NCBI GenBank assembly: GCA_025056255.1
Contig: JANWVT010000003.1
Coordinates: 62,001-126,000 of the forward strand
DNA from: Bernardetiaceae bacterium
GTDB taxonomy: Bacteria; Bacteroidota; Bacteroidia; Cytophagales; Thermoflexibacteraceae
DNA: 64,000 nucleotides
Direction: 5' to 3'
The notes under the pieces are model-generated. The model saw nothing but the letters and a program-made list of their open reading frames with translations. It did not search any database and was not told the origin of the DNA. This document shows, in pieces, positions 9,850 through 19,200 of this stretch; the stretch's first letter is position 1; every line of letters starts with the position of its first letter. A program made the position numbers and the translations under genes.

Positions 9850-10305
9850 ATGCTAACCGTCATCGAAAAACCCGACTACAAAATTGCTTTTGATGAGGCA
9901 CATCGAATGCTCGTTGTCACGGACATGATAACGCGCCACGTGAGCAACGAGGAAGTAAAAGAAATAATTGGTTGGGTTGCTAATGCTATCCGACGATATC
10001 GCCCACTGTATTACTTAGGAGACGATACCCAAAGAAACTACGTGTTCAGCGCTGAAATCCAAAAATGGGTGGCTGAAACCATGCTCTCGGCTTGCATTGC
10101 CGCTGGAATGAAAAAGTTTGCTCTGGTTCAGCCCCAAGACCTCATTGCCGGACTTTCCAATGAACAAACAGCCGATGAAATACCGCCAGATATTCCAATA
10201 GCCATTGGTTTTTTCTCCTCCGTAGAAGAAGCTAAACAATGGCTGCTCTCAGATGCCAGTGATGTACAAACCTTTCTCAACAGCTCACAAGAGTTTTCCA
10301 GTTAG
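9850..10305 (+). CDS. STAS/SpoIIAA-like small cytoplasmic protein
   Basis: 151 residues, no signal peptide. The pattern of strands and helices, with LVVTDMITRHVSNEEV near the N-terminus and the C-terminal FFSSVEEAKQWL, resembles the SpoIIAA/STAS-like proteins common in Bacteroidota. These have no catalytic motif and are thought to bind partners or small lipids. The start ATG lies 10 bp after dapA. It is the last gene of the plus-strand run before a convergent region with a repeat array. The family assignment comes from overall pattern only and is moderate. Confidence 0.65.
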   Translation: MLTVIEKPDYKIAFDEAHRMLVVTDMITRHVSNEEVKEIIGWVANAIRRYRPLYYLGDDTQRNYVFSAEIQKWVAETMLSACIAAGMKKFALVQPQDLIAGLSNEQTADEIPPDIPIAIGFFSSVEEAKQWLLSDASDVQTFLNSSQEFSS

Positions 10306-10416
10306 ACAAACGCACACCTGTTATACGATTAGATTTTTGAAAAATTCGCCGCTGTTGTTCATGTCTCGGCAGGTAACCACTTCTTTTGGGTGAAGACACA
10401 CACGGCATAGTTGTAC

Positions 10417-10468
10417 GCTGCCGTTGCGCGTCGCCGTTGCACGTCGCCGTTGCACGTCGCCGTTGCGC
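10417..10468. repeat. 13-bp tandem repeat array A (four units)
   Basis: Four contiguous 13-bp units read here as CGTCGCCGTTGCA with small changes (10417-10429, 10430-10442, 10443-10455, 10456-10468). On the opposite strand the unit is TGCAACGGCGACG. The array sits between the convergent ends of the STAS-like gene (10305) and xylulokinase (10634). The 328-bp intergenic stretch holds no other feature I can support: short open frames through the array are products of the repeat. The same unit, in the other orientation, forms arrays at 26028 and 27618. Confidence 0.9.
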
Positions 10469-10633
10469 ATATCTGCGGTAAACACACCTTAAAGGTACAG
10501 AAAGTTGCTGCACTGTTGCGTGTATCTGCATACACAACTAATTTGTGCAAGCTACTTGGCTGTTGGCAAAACTTAGGTTTGCTTATGCTACATTTGGTAA
10601 GTTAGCGACCAGTTCAAGAAAACGGAAGCCAAG

Positions 10634-12112
10634 CTAATTTTCCCAAATGACTTCTTCCCATTCGGCATAAATCTGTTGTAGTTGGGATTGCCGCTCTGTA
10701 TTAGGGACAATACGACAAATACACTGCAACTGGCTAAATGCCTCCTCTAAACTGACCAGCCCGGCACCAATGGCAGCTCCGCGTGCTGCTCCTTGTGCGC
10801 CATCGGTGTTGTAGAGCTCAATAGTAGCACCGCTTAGGTCAGCAAGGGTTTGCCCAAACAGCGGACTAAGGAACATGTTGGCATGACCAGCGCGAATAGT
10901 TGCCAACTGAATACCGGCTTGCTGCATTGCCTTCATGCCATACCACAGCGCAAATACAATACCCTCTTGTGCTGCGCGCAATACATGAGCGCGGGTGTGA
11001 GTGCTAAATTGCAAGCCCTTTATGCGAGCACCCACATTGCAATTGCCCAGCATGCGCTCTGCTCCATTGCCAAAAGGATAAATGCGCACCCCTTGTGCGC
11101 CTACTGGAACGGAAGCAGCAAGCTCATTCATGGCTGTATAGCTCAACTCGGGACATAAGTTGCGGCGCAACCATGCATTTAGGCTACCTGTTCCATTCAC
11201 ACATAGCAATGCCCCCAAGCGGGGTTGCGCAGGCTGATGATTAACATGTAGAAATGTATTGAAGCGCATTTGAGGGTCGGGAGTGGCTGTTTCGCTTACG
11301 CCATACACTACCCCCGACGTACCGGCGGTGGCAGCTATTTCTCCCGGATTAAGCACGCGCAGCGCAAAAGCATTGTTGGGTTGGTCGCCAGCGCGATAAG
11401 TAACAGGCGTATTGGGAGCAAGTCCCAACAGGTTAGCTGCCTCAGCAGTAAGTGCACCTTGCCAACCGAGGGTAGGAACAAGTTCTGGGATAAGTTCGCG
11501 GCGAATGTGGTAGTATGTTATCAGTTGTTCGGAGGGCTCATTGTTTTGGAAATCCCACAATGCCCCCTCGGAGAGTCCAGAGGCGGTAGTAGTGGCTTTA
11601 CCCGTCATGCGGAAAGCAATGAAGTCGCCGGGGAGCATCATTCGGTAAGCACGTTCGTAAATAGAAGGCTCGTGTTCAATCACCCAGCGCAATTTAGAGG
11701 CAGTAAAGTTACCGGGCGAATTGAGCAAGCGCTGCAGGCAAGCTTGCGTTCCAAGTGCTGCAAATGCGCGCTCACCAATGGCAACGGCGCGGCTGTCGCA
11801 CCAAATAATAGCAGAACGCAAGGGATAAGCATTTTCATCAGTCAGTACCAAGCCATGCATCTGATAGGCAATTCCGATGCCGCGAATAGCTTGCGGTGGT
11901 ACTTGTGGAGCTTGTGCGAGCAACTTTCGGGTAGCTTGCTGTACGTATTCCCACCACATTAACGGCGACTGCTCCGCCCACCCGGGCTGAGGAGCATCTA
12001 TCGGCATTTCGGTATCGGGAACAGTAACCGATGCCACTGGAATGCCTGCTAACACATCGAAAAGAACAGCTTTAATGGAAGAGCTTCCCACGTCATAACC
12101 AATAGTAAACAT
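10634..12112 (-). CDS. xylB: Xylulokinase, FGGY family
   Basis: Phosphorylates D-xylulose to xylulose 5-phosphate with ATP, feeding the pentose phosphate pathway. The 492 residues are typical of FGGY sugar kinases. The N-terminal phosphate-binding segment GYDVGSSSIKAVLFD is at 4-18, with QPGWAEQ near 42, IIWCDSRA near 103 and a second ATPase-fold signature ATAGTSGVVYGVSE in the second half. These favour xylulokinase over glycerol or gluconate kinase, though substrate cannot be fixed from sequence alone. No xylose isomerase or transporter is adjacent, which is unusual since xylA and xylB are often neighbours. The gene ends toward the 13-bp repeat array A. Confidence 0.88.
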   Translation of the reverse strand: MFTIGYDVGSSSIKAVLFDVLAGIPVASVTVPDTEMPIDAPQPGWAEQSPLMWWEYVQQATRKLLAQAPQVPPQAIRGIGIAYQMHGLVLTDENAYPLRSAIIWCDSRAVAIGERAFAALGTQACLQRLLNSPGNFTASKLRWVIEHEPSIYERAYRMMLPGDFIAFRMTGKATTTASGLSEGALWDFQNNEPSEQLITYYHIRRELIPELVPTLGWQGALTAEAANLLGLAPNTPVTYRAGDQPNNAFALRVLNPGEIAATAGTSGVVYGVSETATPDPQMRFNTFLHVNHQPAQPRLGALLCVNGTGSLNAWLRRNLCPELSYTAMNELAASVPVGAQGVRIYPFGNGAERMLGNCNVGARIKGLQFSTHTRAHVLRAAQEGIVFALWYGMKAMQQAGIQLATIRAGHANMFLSPLFGQTLADLSGATIELYNTDGAQGAARGAAIGAGLVSLEEAFSQLQCICRIVPNTERQSQLQQIYAEWEEVIWEN

Positions 12113-12189
12113 AGGCTTGCTATTTTCTTGCCTACCAATATAGGCAATTAATCTAGCCAGAGGTGATGAAGCTAAAACAAAATAAATTC

Positions 12190-12222
12190 GGCAGCCTAAA
12201 ATTTGCTGTATTTCAGGCTGCC
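12190..12222 (-). terminator. Probable terminator after the M56 gene
   Basis: Arms GGCAGCCT (12190-12197) and AGGCTGCC (12215-12222) form a perfect 8-bp stem. On the minus strand it is followed by a T-rich stretch (GAATTTATTTTG), 17 bp beyond the stop of the gene ending at 12239. Confidence 0.6.
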
Positions 12223-12238
12223 AAAGAACTAAGATGTG

Positions 12239-14227
12239 TTACCGGGTTGTAATACGGATAATGCTGCGCTTACCCTGCTGCGTCTCGATACTTATCGACT
12301 GAATTTTTGAAGGCATCAGGTTATTAATTTCTTCTTTACTGGCGGGTTTGCCGTTGATAAAATAATCAGCATTTGCATCTTCTAAGTGCCATACAGTACC
12401 GCCCGGTATGGTGATAGAGAGATTTTTAAACGCTCCCAGTTGGCGATGTACATACTTAGTAATGCTATCTACTTGTATTTGAACGTCTATTGCTTTTTTC
12501 TGGCGGACTTTGAGTAAGCTGTCTATCTTGATAAACTCGTCTACCATGCGGACGTGTGGTACGCTAATATCAACCCTACTTGTTCGTTTGTGTTGCATCT
12601 GAATCTCTTCCAATGCTTTCTTCATGGCTTCCTCAGCCTCTTTGCGTTGTTTTTTGCTCAACTTTTCATTTTTGCGAAGCTCCTCCAACGCTTTTTCCAA
12701 TAGCTCCTGCTTAGCCTTGCTTTCTTTTTCTGCCTCTAATTGGAAAAGCATCAATGTATCTTTGTTCTTATACATCAAACTGTCAACACCGATGTATATC
12801 CATTTATTGTCCCGTTGGAGTTGTCTTGTCCCTTTTTTGTTGCGGAAACTATCTGAAAGAGCATAAAGGCGGCGCATCAGGCTGTCCACATTGTCCTTAG
12901 AAGGCAAGCGATAAAAAAGAGAATCTCGAATGATAAAACTTTTAATAGCAATAGGGCTATTCAAATTTATTGAGATCTCGTCGCCTTCTAGCACAATAGT
13001 ATCGCGTCGGTTGCCATCTTTTTTCACTACGGTAACTTTCTGTCGTTCTTTTCGGGTAGTGTCGGGAAGAGGTAGATTTAAAATTTGGCTCAATTTATTT
13101 TCTGCCTGATGTATTAACTGGTGGGTTTTGGTTTGCACTTCTTGGGCAACAGATTGCAAGGCTTCGGTGCGTACGCTCACTAATGTAAGCAGGCAGAAAA
13201 GTGTTAGCGCTACTCCAAAACGAACGGGAAAAGTCTGCAAAGCCCATTGATTAACCCGATGAGGCTGCAAAAGGCGCACAATGCGCGGCAACAACTTGCC
13301 TTTGGTTTTTCCTGTAGCTGCCAATGCATGTACAGCTGTTACAGGTTTGGTAATTAAGTCGGCAAGGTTTGCCAATGCTTTCACATACAGCATAGTATCA
13401 CCTGTAATAGTAATCGCAATATCATCGCAACAATTCTCGCGCTCCTGATTAATTTGCGTAGACATCCACCAAATGGCTGGATGATAGAACAATACCGCCT
13501 CTACTATGGACTGGCAAATATGTACCAAGAAATCGTGGCGACGAATATGTGCCAATTCATGTGCTAAAACCGCCTCCAATTGCTGTGGTGGCAAAGCAGT
13601 AAGCAACCCAACAGGTAGCAAAATGACGGGTTGGAGCCAGCCAATTACCAGAGGTGTGGACACCATCGCCGACTCTACTAACTGAACTTGCTTAGCAAGC
13701 CCCATGCGCGCTGCCATTTGCTGCACTATGCTCAACCATTCGGTGGCAACTGGGCGAGTACCAATAGTGCGCAACTGGTGTGTTTGCCACAGCCCAAGCC
13801 CTACTCGTGCAGAGAAAATAACAGCACCTATGCACCAAAAAGCAACTATAACAGGCAATTGCTTACCTATCCATTGCATCACAAAAAAGTAGTAGTCGGC
13901 TAAGGTTTGGCAGTCTGCCCACGTTGTAGACGCTGATGGCGGAGCAACCCAAAGTTTAGCAAACAGCGGTTTGGTATTTACCCAAACTGCAACAGACGGA
14001 GCAGGTTCGTACAAGTAAATGAAAGTAGCAATAAAACTAACAAAAGCAGCCGCCATAAATGCCAGTGCTGTGTAGTACCGCACCCGTGCGGGCTGGTTGT
14101 GCAAAATGCCCAAACAGATGCCACAAAGCAAAGCAAGCAGCATAATTTGCCACAAAGAGTGGATGATTGCCCAACCAAAAGCATCGGTAAGAGTGCGCTG
14201 TTGAACCACTTGCTCAAAAAGTATCAT
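12239..14227 (-). CDS. BlaR1/MecR1-like M56 membrane metallopeptidase with plug-like C-terminus
   Basis: Membrane sensor-protease of the M56 family, expected to relieve repression by its BlaI-type partner. Hydrophobic segments occur near residues 20-40, 52-72 and 123-140. The zinc protease motif HELAH is at 223-227 (AHELAHIRRHD), with the glutamate-containing QERENCCDD further on. A membrane segment near residues 330-350 follows. The C-terminal 300 residues are not a penicillin-binding domain. They hold a charged helical region (KALEELRKNEK and similar) and end with YFINGKPASKEEINNL and ISIETQQGKRSIIRITTR, which resemble the short plug-like ends seen on TonB-receptor plugs and some Bacteroidota M56 proteins. 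The start overlaps the stop of the regulator gene by ATGA (14224-14227). The signal sensed is unknown; beta-lactam should not be assumed. Confidence 0.88.
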   Translation of the reverse strand: MILFEQVVQQRTLTDAFGWAIIHSLWQIMLLALLCGICLGILHNQPARVRYYTALAFMAAAFVSFIATFIYLYEPAPSVAVWVNTKPLFAKLWVAPPSASTTWADCQTLADYYFFVMQWIGKQLPVIVAFWCIGAVIFSARVGLGLWQTHQLRTIGTRPVATEWLSIVQQMAARMGLAKQVQLVESAMVSTPLVIGWLQPVILLPVGLLTALPPQQLEAVLAHELAHIRRHDFLVHICQSIVEAVLFYHPAIWWMSTQINQERENCCDDIAITITGDTMLYVKALANLADLITKPVTAVHALAATGKTKGKLLPRIVRLLQPHRVNQWALQTFPVRFGVALTLFCLLTLVSVRTEALQSVAQEVQTKTHQLIHQAENKLSQILNLPLPDTTRKERQKVTVVKKDGNRRDTIVLEGDEISINLNSPIAIKSFIIRDSLFYRLPSKDNVDSLMRRLYALSDSFRNKKGTRQLQRDNKWIYIGVDSLMYKNKDTLMLFQLEAEKESKAKQELLEKALEELRKNEKLSKKQRKEAEEAMKKALEEIQMQHKRTSRVDISVPHVRMVDEFIKIDSLLKVRQKKAIDVQIQVDSITKYVHRQLGAFKNLSITIPGGTVWHLEDANADYFINGKPASKEEINNLMPSKIQSISIETQQGKRSIIRITTR

Positions 14228-14613
14228 TTGGCACCTCCTTTCTCCATTTCGTCAATCAGTTTGCGAATTTCGCGCAACTCCTCAGCCGAGGTCTGGCTGT
14301 TGCCCAGTGCTTGCATCACAAGGCTAGCAGCCGAACCTTTGAACACGCTGTCTAAAAACTTGTCTAACAAGCGCTTTTGCATGTCGCGCTCTTGCACAGC
14401 AGCCCTGTAAACGTGTGTGCGCTGGCTCTCGTCGCGAGTAAGCAGCCCCTTCTCGGTCATAATCTGCATCATTTTTAGCGTGGTGGTATAGCCCGTTTCT
14501 CGCTTTAGATTGAGCTGCTCATTAACCTCTCGCACTGTACAAGCTCCTCTTGCCCATAAAATTTGCAAAATTTCTAACTCTGCCTCAGTGGGCTTTACAT
14601 GTTCTGGATTCAT
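14224..14613 (-). CDS. BlaI/MecI/CopY-family transcriptional repressor
   Basis: 129-residue winged-helix repressor. MNPEHVKPTEAELEILQILW opens the DNA-binding domain, ACTVREVNEQL and ETGYTTTLKMMQIM are the helix-turn-helix and recognition region, and the C-terminal helices serve dimerisation. The family represses its own operon until cleaved by the M56 partner, whose gene overlaps by four bases. Upstream lie three perfect TACGAA-N4-TTCGTA palindromes with a promoter-like pair of boxes around the middle one, so autorepression is very likely. The regulated genes beyond this pair cannot be told from the window. Confidence 0.93.
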   Translation of the reverse strand: MNPEHVKPTEAELEILQILWARGACTVREVNEQLNLKRETGYTTTLKMMQIMTEKGLLTRDESQRTHVYRAAVQERDMQKRLLDKFLDSVFKGSAASLVMQALGNSQTSAEELREIRKLIDEMEKGGAK

Positions 14614-14657
14614 GGCTGTTTGGTTAAATTTTTATACAAATTAACTTGACGATAAAG

Positions 14658-14673
14658 TACGAATGGTTTCGTA
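14658..14673. promoter_or_regulatory. Operator 1 of the BlaI-like operon
   Basis: Perfect palindrome TACGAA-TGGT-TTCGTA. It lies 45 bp upstream of the repressor ATG, where the transcript is expected to begin. Confidence 0.8.
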
Positions 14674-14676
14674 TTG

Positions 14677-14707
14677 CGAAGATATACGAAGTTTTTCGTA
14701 ATCCAAA
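14677..14707 (-). promoter_or_regulatory. Candidate promoter of the BlaI/M56 operon
   Basis: On the minus strand TTTG (14707-14704) is followed after 19 bp by TATCTTCG (14684-14677), one mismatch from the Bacteroidota -7 box TAnnTTTG. Operator 2 fills almost the whole spacer, a layout expected to block polymerase when bound. Confidence 0.6.
14685..14700. promoter_or_regulatory. Operator 2 of the BlaI-like operon
   Basis: Perfect palindrome TACGAA-GTTT-TTCGTA between the candidate -33 and -7 boxes, starting 27 bp from operator 1. Confidence 0.8.
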
Positions 14708-14713
14708 TTTTTC

Positions 14714-14729
14714 TACGAAAATTTTCGTA
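14714..14729. promoter_or_regulatory. Operator 3 of the BlaI-like operon
   Basis: Perfect palindrome TACGAA-AATT-TTCGTA, symmetrical across all 16 bases, starting 29 bp from operator 2 and upstream of the candidate -33 box. It lies 96 bp from the divergent small secreted-protein gene at 14825 and could also affect that gene. Confidence 0.8.
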
Positions 14730-14824
14730 CGTGTGCTGTAAATGAATTAAAATCTGTCCTTTCCATTGCAACCTTTGCTTGCCTATGTGCATCTATAAGC
14801 AGCAAAACTTAAACTTTATTGCAT

Positions 14825-15115
14825 ATGAAATGGCTGCTGATAGTACTGTTTTTATTGTTGAGCGCACATGTAGGCTTTGCCCGCAGAGCAATGCCCGCAG
14901 ATATTTCTCAAAGCGATCTGACCGTTCCTCTGCCTTGCTTGCAATTAGAAAAATGCAATACTCACCAAACCTACATAATAAACCCAGCAGAGGACAGAAA
15001 AACAATGATTGAAAAAGTACTAAGCGCACTTGGCGCACTTTTCTATTGGGTTGCACGTGCCATTGTTCGTAGGAATACAAAAAATACCAAACCGCTGGTT
15101 AGAAAACAATGTTAA
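14825..15115 (+). CDS. Small secreted hypothetical protein
   Basis: 96 residues from the ATG at 14825 (an in-frame TTG lies six bases earlier). The N-terminus MKWLLIVLFLLLSAHVGFA is a textbook signal peptide. The mature part is short, with two Cys close together (PCLQLEKC), a hydrophobic segment ALGALFYWVARAIV and a basic C-terminus with a final Cys. I do not recognise a family. It is divergent from the BlaI-like gene. The clear signal peptide supports expression, but the short length and lack of known relatives keep confidence moderate. Confidence 0.5.
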   Translation: MKWLLIVLFLLLSAHVGFARRAMPADISQSDLTVPLPCLQLEKCNTHQTYIINPAEDRKTMIEKVLSALGALFYWVARAIVRRNTKNTKPLVRKQC

Positions 15116-15202
15116 GACTTATGCCAATACACAGGTTTAGGGTAGAAATGCTGCACCCGCTGTTGTTTTGCAAATGATGACCTACTATTGGAAGAAGCAG
15201 CT

Positions 15203-15294
15203 ATGGAAAAAATAAAAATTTGCTTGCAACCTTTTACGAGTAAAAAGGGTCTTGATAATGAACACAAACCTATTAAAATCAAACTTACAGCCTA
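15203..15294 (+). CDS. Possible 29-30 residue peptide
   Basis: A short frame from the ATG at 15203 encodes MEKIKICLQPFTSKKG and a basic end, then TAA at 15292-15294. It lies in the otherwise gene-free stretch 15116-15497. There is no clear ribosome-binding site and no known family, so it is only a candidate. Confidence 0.15.
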
Positions 15295-15299
15295 ACCTC

Positions 15300-15323
15300 C
15301 ATCCCCGACTATGAACGGGGATG
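15300..15323. terminator. Hairpin in the 15.1-15.5 kb intergenic region
   Basis: CATCCCCG (15300-15307) pairs perfectly with CGGGGATG (15316-15323), followed by TTTTAT. It probably ends the transcript of the small secreted-protein gene. The rest of 15116-15497 shows no other feature apart from a T-rich run before the response regulator. Confidence 0.55.
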
Positions 15324-15497
15324 TTTTATATGCGAAAGATACCGCTTCGGCGCTTCGATATAACATTAATCCTAATTATGTAGTTTGTTAGAAGGTAGAG
15401 CTTTTGGCTGTACCTTCTTTTTTTGGCTGTTTTTTTGTAGTTATTTTTGCAGTCCTTATCAAATGAAAATGACCAAAACTATTGCTTTCATCTGCTC

Positions 15498-16190
15498 ATG
15501 CTCAAATGCGTAGTAATAGATGATGATGAACAGTCACGTAAGATTTTAGAGCATTTCATAGGCTTAACCAACTTTTTAGACTGTGTTGCCATTTTTTCCT
15601 CAGGAACAGAGGCACTTGCCTATTTACTGCAATCACCCGTAGATGTATTGTATGTAGATATCAACATGCCCGGGCTGTCTGGCATTGAATTAGTAAAAGC
15701 TCTGCCACAACCTCCTGTTACTATTTTTACTACCTCACATACCGACTTTGCCCTAACAGCTTTTGAATTAGATGCAGCAGACTATTTAGTCAAGCCAATC
15801 GACTTTGGGCGTTTTACCAAATCTGCTGCCAAAATTGCAGAGCGATTGCGCAACAAAACCTCAGAACTCCCCCCAGAAACCGATGATTTTTTTATAAAAG
15901 TCAACAATAAAATGTTGCGTCTTTCAGCATCGGACATTTGGTTTATCGAGGGACTTTCCGACTACGTATTGATTCATACCGAACAAAGGCAATATGTTGT
16001 GGACAGCACCCTTCGCGCCATAGAGGAAAAATTACCCGAAGACCGTTTTGCCCGCGTACATCGCTCCTATATAGTAAACATTAGCCGCATAGAAAGCATA
16101 CAAGACAACGAAATTACCATCAAGGGCAAAGAAATACCTATTAGCCGAACCTACCAGCAAGAGTTTTTTCGCAAAATACGCAAGTTGTAA
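15498..16190 (+). CDS. LytTR-family response regulator (LytR/AlgR type)
   Basis: The ATG at 15498 starts directly at the receiver domain (MLKCVVIDDDEQSRK); the longer TTG start at 15447 would add an unlikely leader. Receiver residues: acidic pocket D8-D10, phosphoacceptor D54 in LYVDINMPG, and K99 in DYLVKP. The LytTR DNA-binding domain covers about residues 130-230, with DIWFIEGLSDYVLIHT and RVHRSYIVNI. The usual partner, a LytS/YehU-type histidine kinase, is not adjacent, so the regulator is an orphan here. It is followed by the large VCBS lipoprotein, which starts 73 bp later with its own promoter-like boxes. Confidence 0.93.
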   Translation: MLKCVVIDDDEQSRKILEHFIGLTNFLDCVAIFSSGTEALAYLLQSPVDVLYVDINMPGLSGIELVKALPQPPVTIFTTSHTDFALTAFELDAADYLVKPIDFGRFTKSAAKIAERLRNKTSELPPETDDFFIKVNNKMLRLSASDIWFIEGLSDYVLIHTEQRQYVVDSTLRAIEEKLPEDRFARVHRSYIVNISRIESIQDNEITIKGKEIPISRTYQQEFFRKIRKL

Positions 16191-16203
16191 AGTAAGAAAG
16201 TGC

Positions 16204-16236
16204 TTTGGTAAAATACAGTTCGATTCGTTTTATTTG
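16204..16236 (+). promoter_or_regulatory. Candidate promoter of the VCBS lipoprotein gene
   Basis: TTTG (16204-16207), a 21-bp spacer, then TTTATTTG (16229-16236), one mismatch from TAnnTTTG. The ATG follows 27 bp later. Confidence 0.4.
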
Positions 16237-16263
16237 TGCCCTACAAATGAAGACACAACACAC

Positions 16264-19200
16264 ATGAAAGCAACCCTTTACAGTACGTTGTTGAGTTTAT
16301 GTATATTGGTAGCTTGTCGTCAAGAGCACCAGTCCCAATTGGGCAATCCGTTATTTACAGCATTAGACGCTTCGCACACAGGGGTTGATTTTGCTAACCA
16401 GCTCACTGATACAGAAAGAATCAACATTTTGGATTATCTTTATTACTACAATGGTGGAGGAGTTGCTGCTGCCGACTTTAACTTAGACGGAAAAATTGAC
16501 CTTTTTTTCACTGGTAACCAAGTAAAAAACCGCCTATACCTCAACAAAGGCAACTTCCAATTTGAAGACATCACCGAAAAAGCTGGCGTAGGCGGTTATG
16601 CAGACTGGAAAACCGGCGTAACCATTGCCGATGTAAATGCTGACGGCTATCCGGATATATATGTTTGTGCCGTAGGCAACTACAAAGGACTGGAAGGCGC
16701 CAATGAGCTATATATCAACAATGGCAACCTTACATTTACCGAAAAAGCTGCTGAATACGGTTTAGATTTCACGGGATTTTCTACTCAAGCCGCCTTCTTC
16801 GACTACGACAAAGATGGCGACTTAGATTGCTATTTGCTTAACCACGCTGTTCATACCTCTCGCTCCTACGACCGCGTAACGGCTCGTAATTTGCGCAACA
16901 ACGAGTCGGGCGACTATCTGTTTCGCAATGAAACCATTCCCGCCAAAGAGCTAAAAGGGAAAAAACCTGCCAAAGTTTTTACCAACGTATCTGAACAAGC
17001 AGGTATTTTTGGTGCAGCCATGGGATACGGATTGGGTATTGTAGTAGCCGACCTGAATAACGACGGCTGGGATGACCTTTACATTGGTAACGATTTCCAT
17101 GAAGATGACTACTACTACATCAACAACCGCAACGGCACTTTTACCGAAAGTTTGAAAAACACTTTTGGACATATCAGCCGTTTTACAATGGGATGCGATG
17201 CAGCCGACCTCAACAATGATGGCTACTTAGACCTGCTTACACTGGACATGTACCCCGAAGATGAAACAGTAGAAAAATCATCTGTTGGTGAAGACCCTTT
17301 CGATATTTACCAATTTAAGTTGGCGTACGGGTTTACCTACCAGTTTAGTCGTAACTGCTTACAACTTAACTTAGGAGGAAAAAAATTTGCTGATATTGCC
17401 TCTTTGGCAGGGGTGGCTGCTACTGATTGGAGCTGGAGCGCACTGATTGCCGACTACGACAACGACGGACAGAAAGATATTTTCATTACTAACGGAATTC
17501 CGCATCGTCCTAATAATTTGGATTACATCAAGTTTTTGGCAAACGACTCGCTACGGGCTGCTATTGGCAACCCCAAAGAAATTGACCGCCGCTCCATAGA
17601 ACTCATGCCCCAAGGGAAAGTACACAACTACTTGTTTAAAGGCGAGCAGGGCTATCGGTTTAGTGATTACTCACTGGTTTGGGGGTTGCACGAACCCGAT
17701 TTTAGTAACGGAGCAGTTTATGCAGATTTGGACAACGACGGCGACTTAGACTTAGTTACCAATCGGATTAATCAAAAAGCTGGCATCTATCGCAATAATG
17801 CTGAAAAAATAAACAAAAACAATCAGATAAGCATTACTTTCCGCGGCGATTCTCTGAATCGCATGGGTATTGGCGCCAAAGTATTTGTCAAAACAGGCGA
17901 TAAGGTGCAAATGCAACAACTTACGCTTACACGCGGCTTCCTTTCAGCAGTTGCACCTATATTACACTTCGGACTAGGAGAAGCCACCGTTGTTGATTCG
18001 TTAGTGGTCATTTGGCCTGACTTACGTCGTGAAGTAAAAACACAAATCCCTGTTAACCAACTGATTACCCTTAACATTGCCAATGCCTCCAAACAAGAAG
18101 CAGCAACGTTGCTACCTTTGTTTGCCCCGCCTCCCAAACCCTTATTTTCTCAGCTGGCTCCTCCTGTTAGTTGGCAGCATCGCGAAAATACCTTCTTCGA
18201 TTTCAACCGCGAACCACTCATCCCTTTCAAGGTATCCACAGAAGGACCTAAAATAGCCGTAGGCGACATCAATGGTGACGGCTTAGCAGATATGTACCTT
18301 TGTGGTGCTAAATATCAGAGTGGGGCGTTATACCTGCAGACCCGTAAAGGATTCGCCCCTTTACCAATGCCCGATGTTGAAGCTGACTCGATTTATGAAG
18401 ATGTAGATGCTGCATTTTTCGATGCTGATGGCGACGGCGATTTAGACCTTTATGTGGTCAGTGGAGGCAATGAATTCTTTGGACAAATGGAAGAACAATA
18501 TGACCGTTTGTATCGCAACGATGGCAAGGGTAACTTTCGCCGAGACCGCCAAGCGCTTCCTCCTATGCCCGACAACAAGAGCTGCGTGCGCCCTGCCGAT
18601 TTTGACCAAGACGGCGACTTAGACCTATTTGTGGGCGGGCGTGTAGTAGCCTACGCCTACGGACGCACGCCACGTTCCTACTTGTTGCAAAACGATGGCA
18701 AAGGTAATTTTAAAGACATAGCAAACACTATAAACGGTCTGGCAGATGTTGGTATGGTTACAGATGCGCGTTGGGCAGACCTTAATGGCGACCAACAACT
18801 CGACCTGATAGTTGTTGGCGACTGGATGGCGCCTACCCTATTTCTCAACCAACAAGGCAAACTTACCCTAACCTCGGGAAACGGCTTGCAAAACCTCAGC
18901 GGACTGTGGCAAACAGTAGCCGCAGCCGACTTAGACGGTGACGGCGACACAGACCTGCTTGCTGGTAACTTAGGGCTCAACACCAAACTAATTAAAGATG
19001 CCAATCCTTTACTGCAAATTTTTGTCAAAGACTTCGACAAAAACGGCAAAGAAGAGCAAATATTAGCCTATAATCGCGGTGAAAAAATGTATCCAGTTGC
19101 TTTTAAAGACGAACTGGGCAAACAAATTCCCTCTATCATCAATAAAAAATTTACCGCCTACCACCTCTATGCAGGTAAACCGCTGAGTGAAGTGATAGAA

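Noticed and set aside
10359-10605. Short open frames through the 13-bp array on both strands
   Set aside because: They come from the repeat itself, which has no stop in several frames; the same peptide pattern appears at all three arrays.
11270-11962. 230-codon plus-strand frame inside xylulokinase
   Set aside because: It lies antisense to a complete, well-conserved kinase and has no recognisable features.
14793-15080. 95-codon minus-strand frame
   Set aside because: It lies opposite the small secreted-protein gene, which has a better signal peptide and start.
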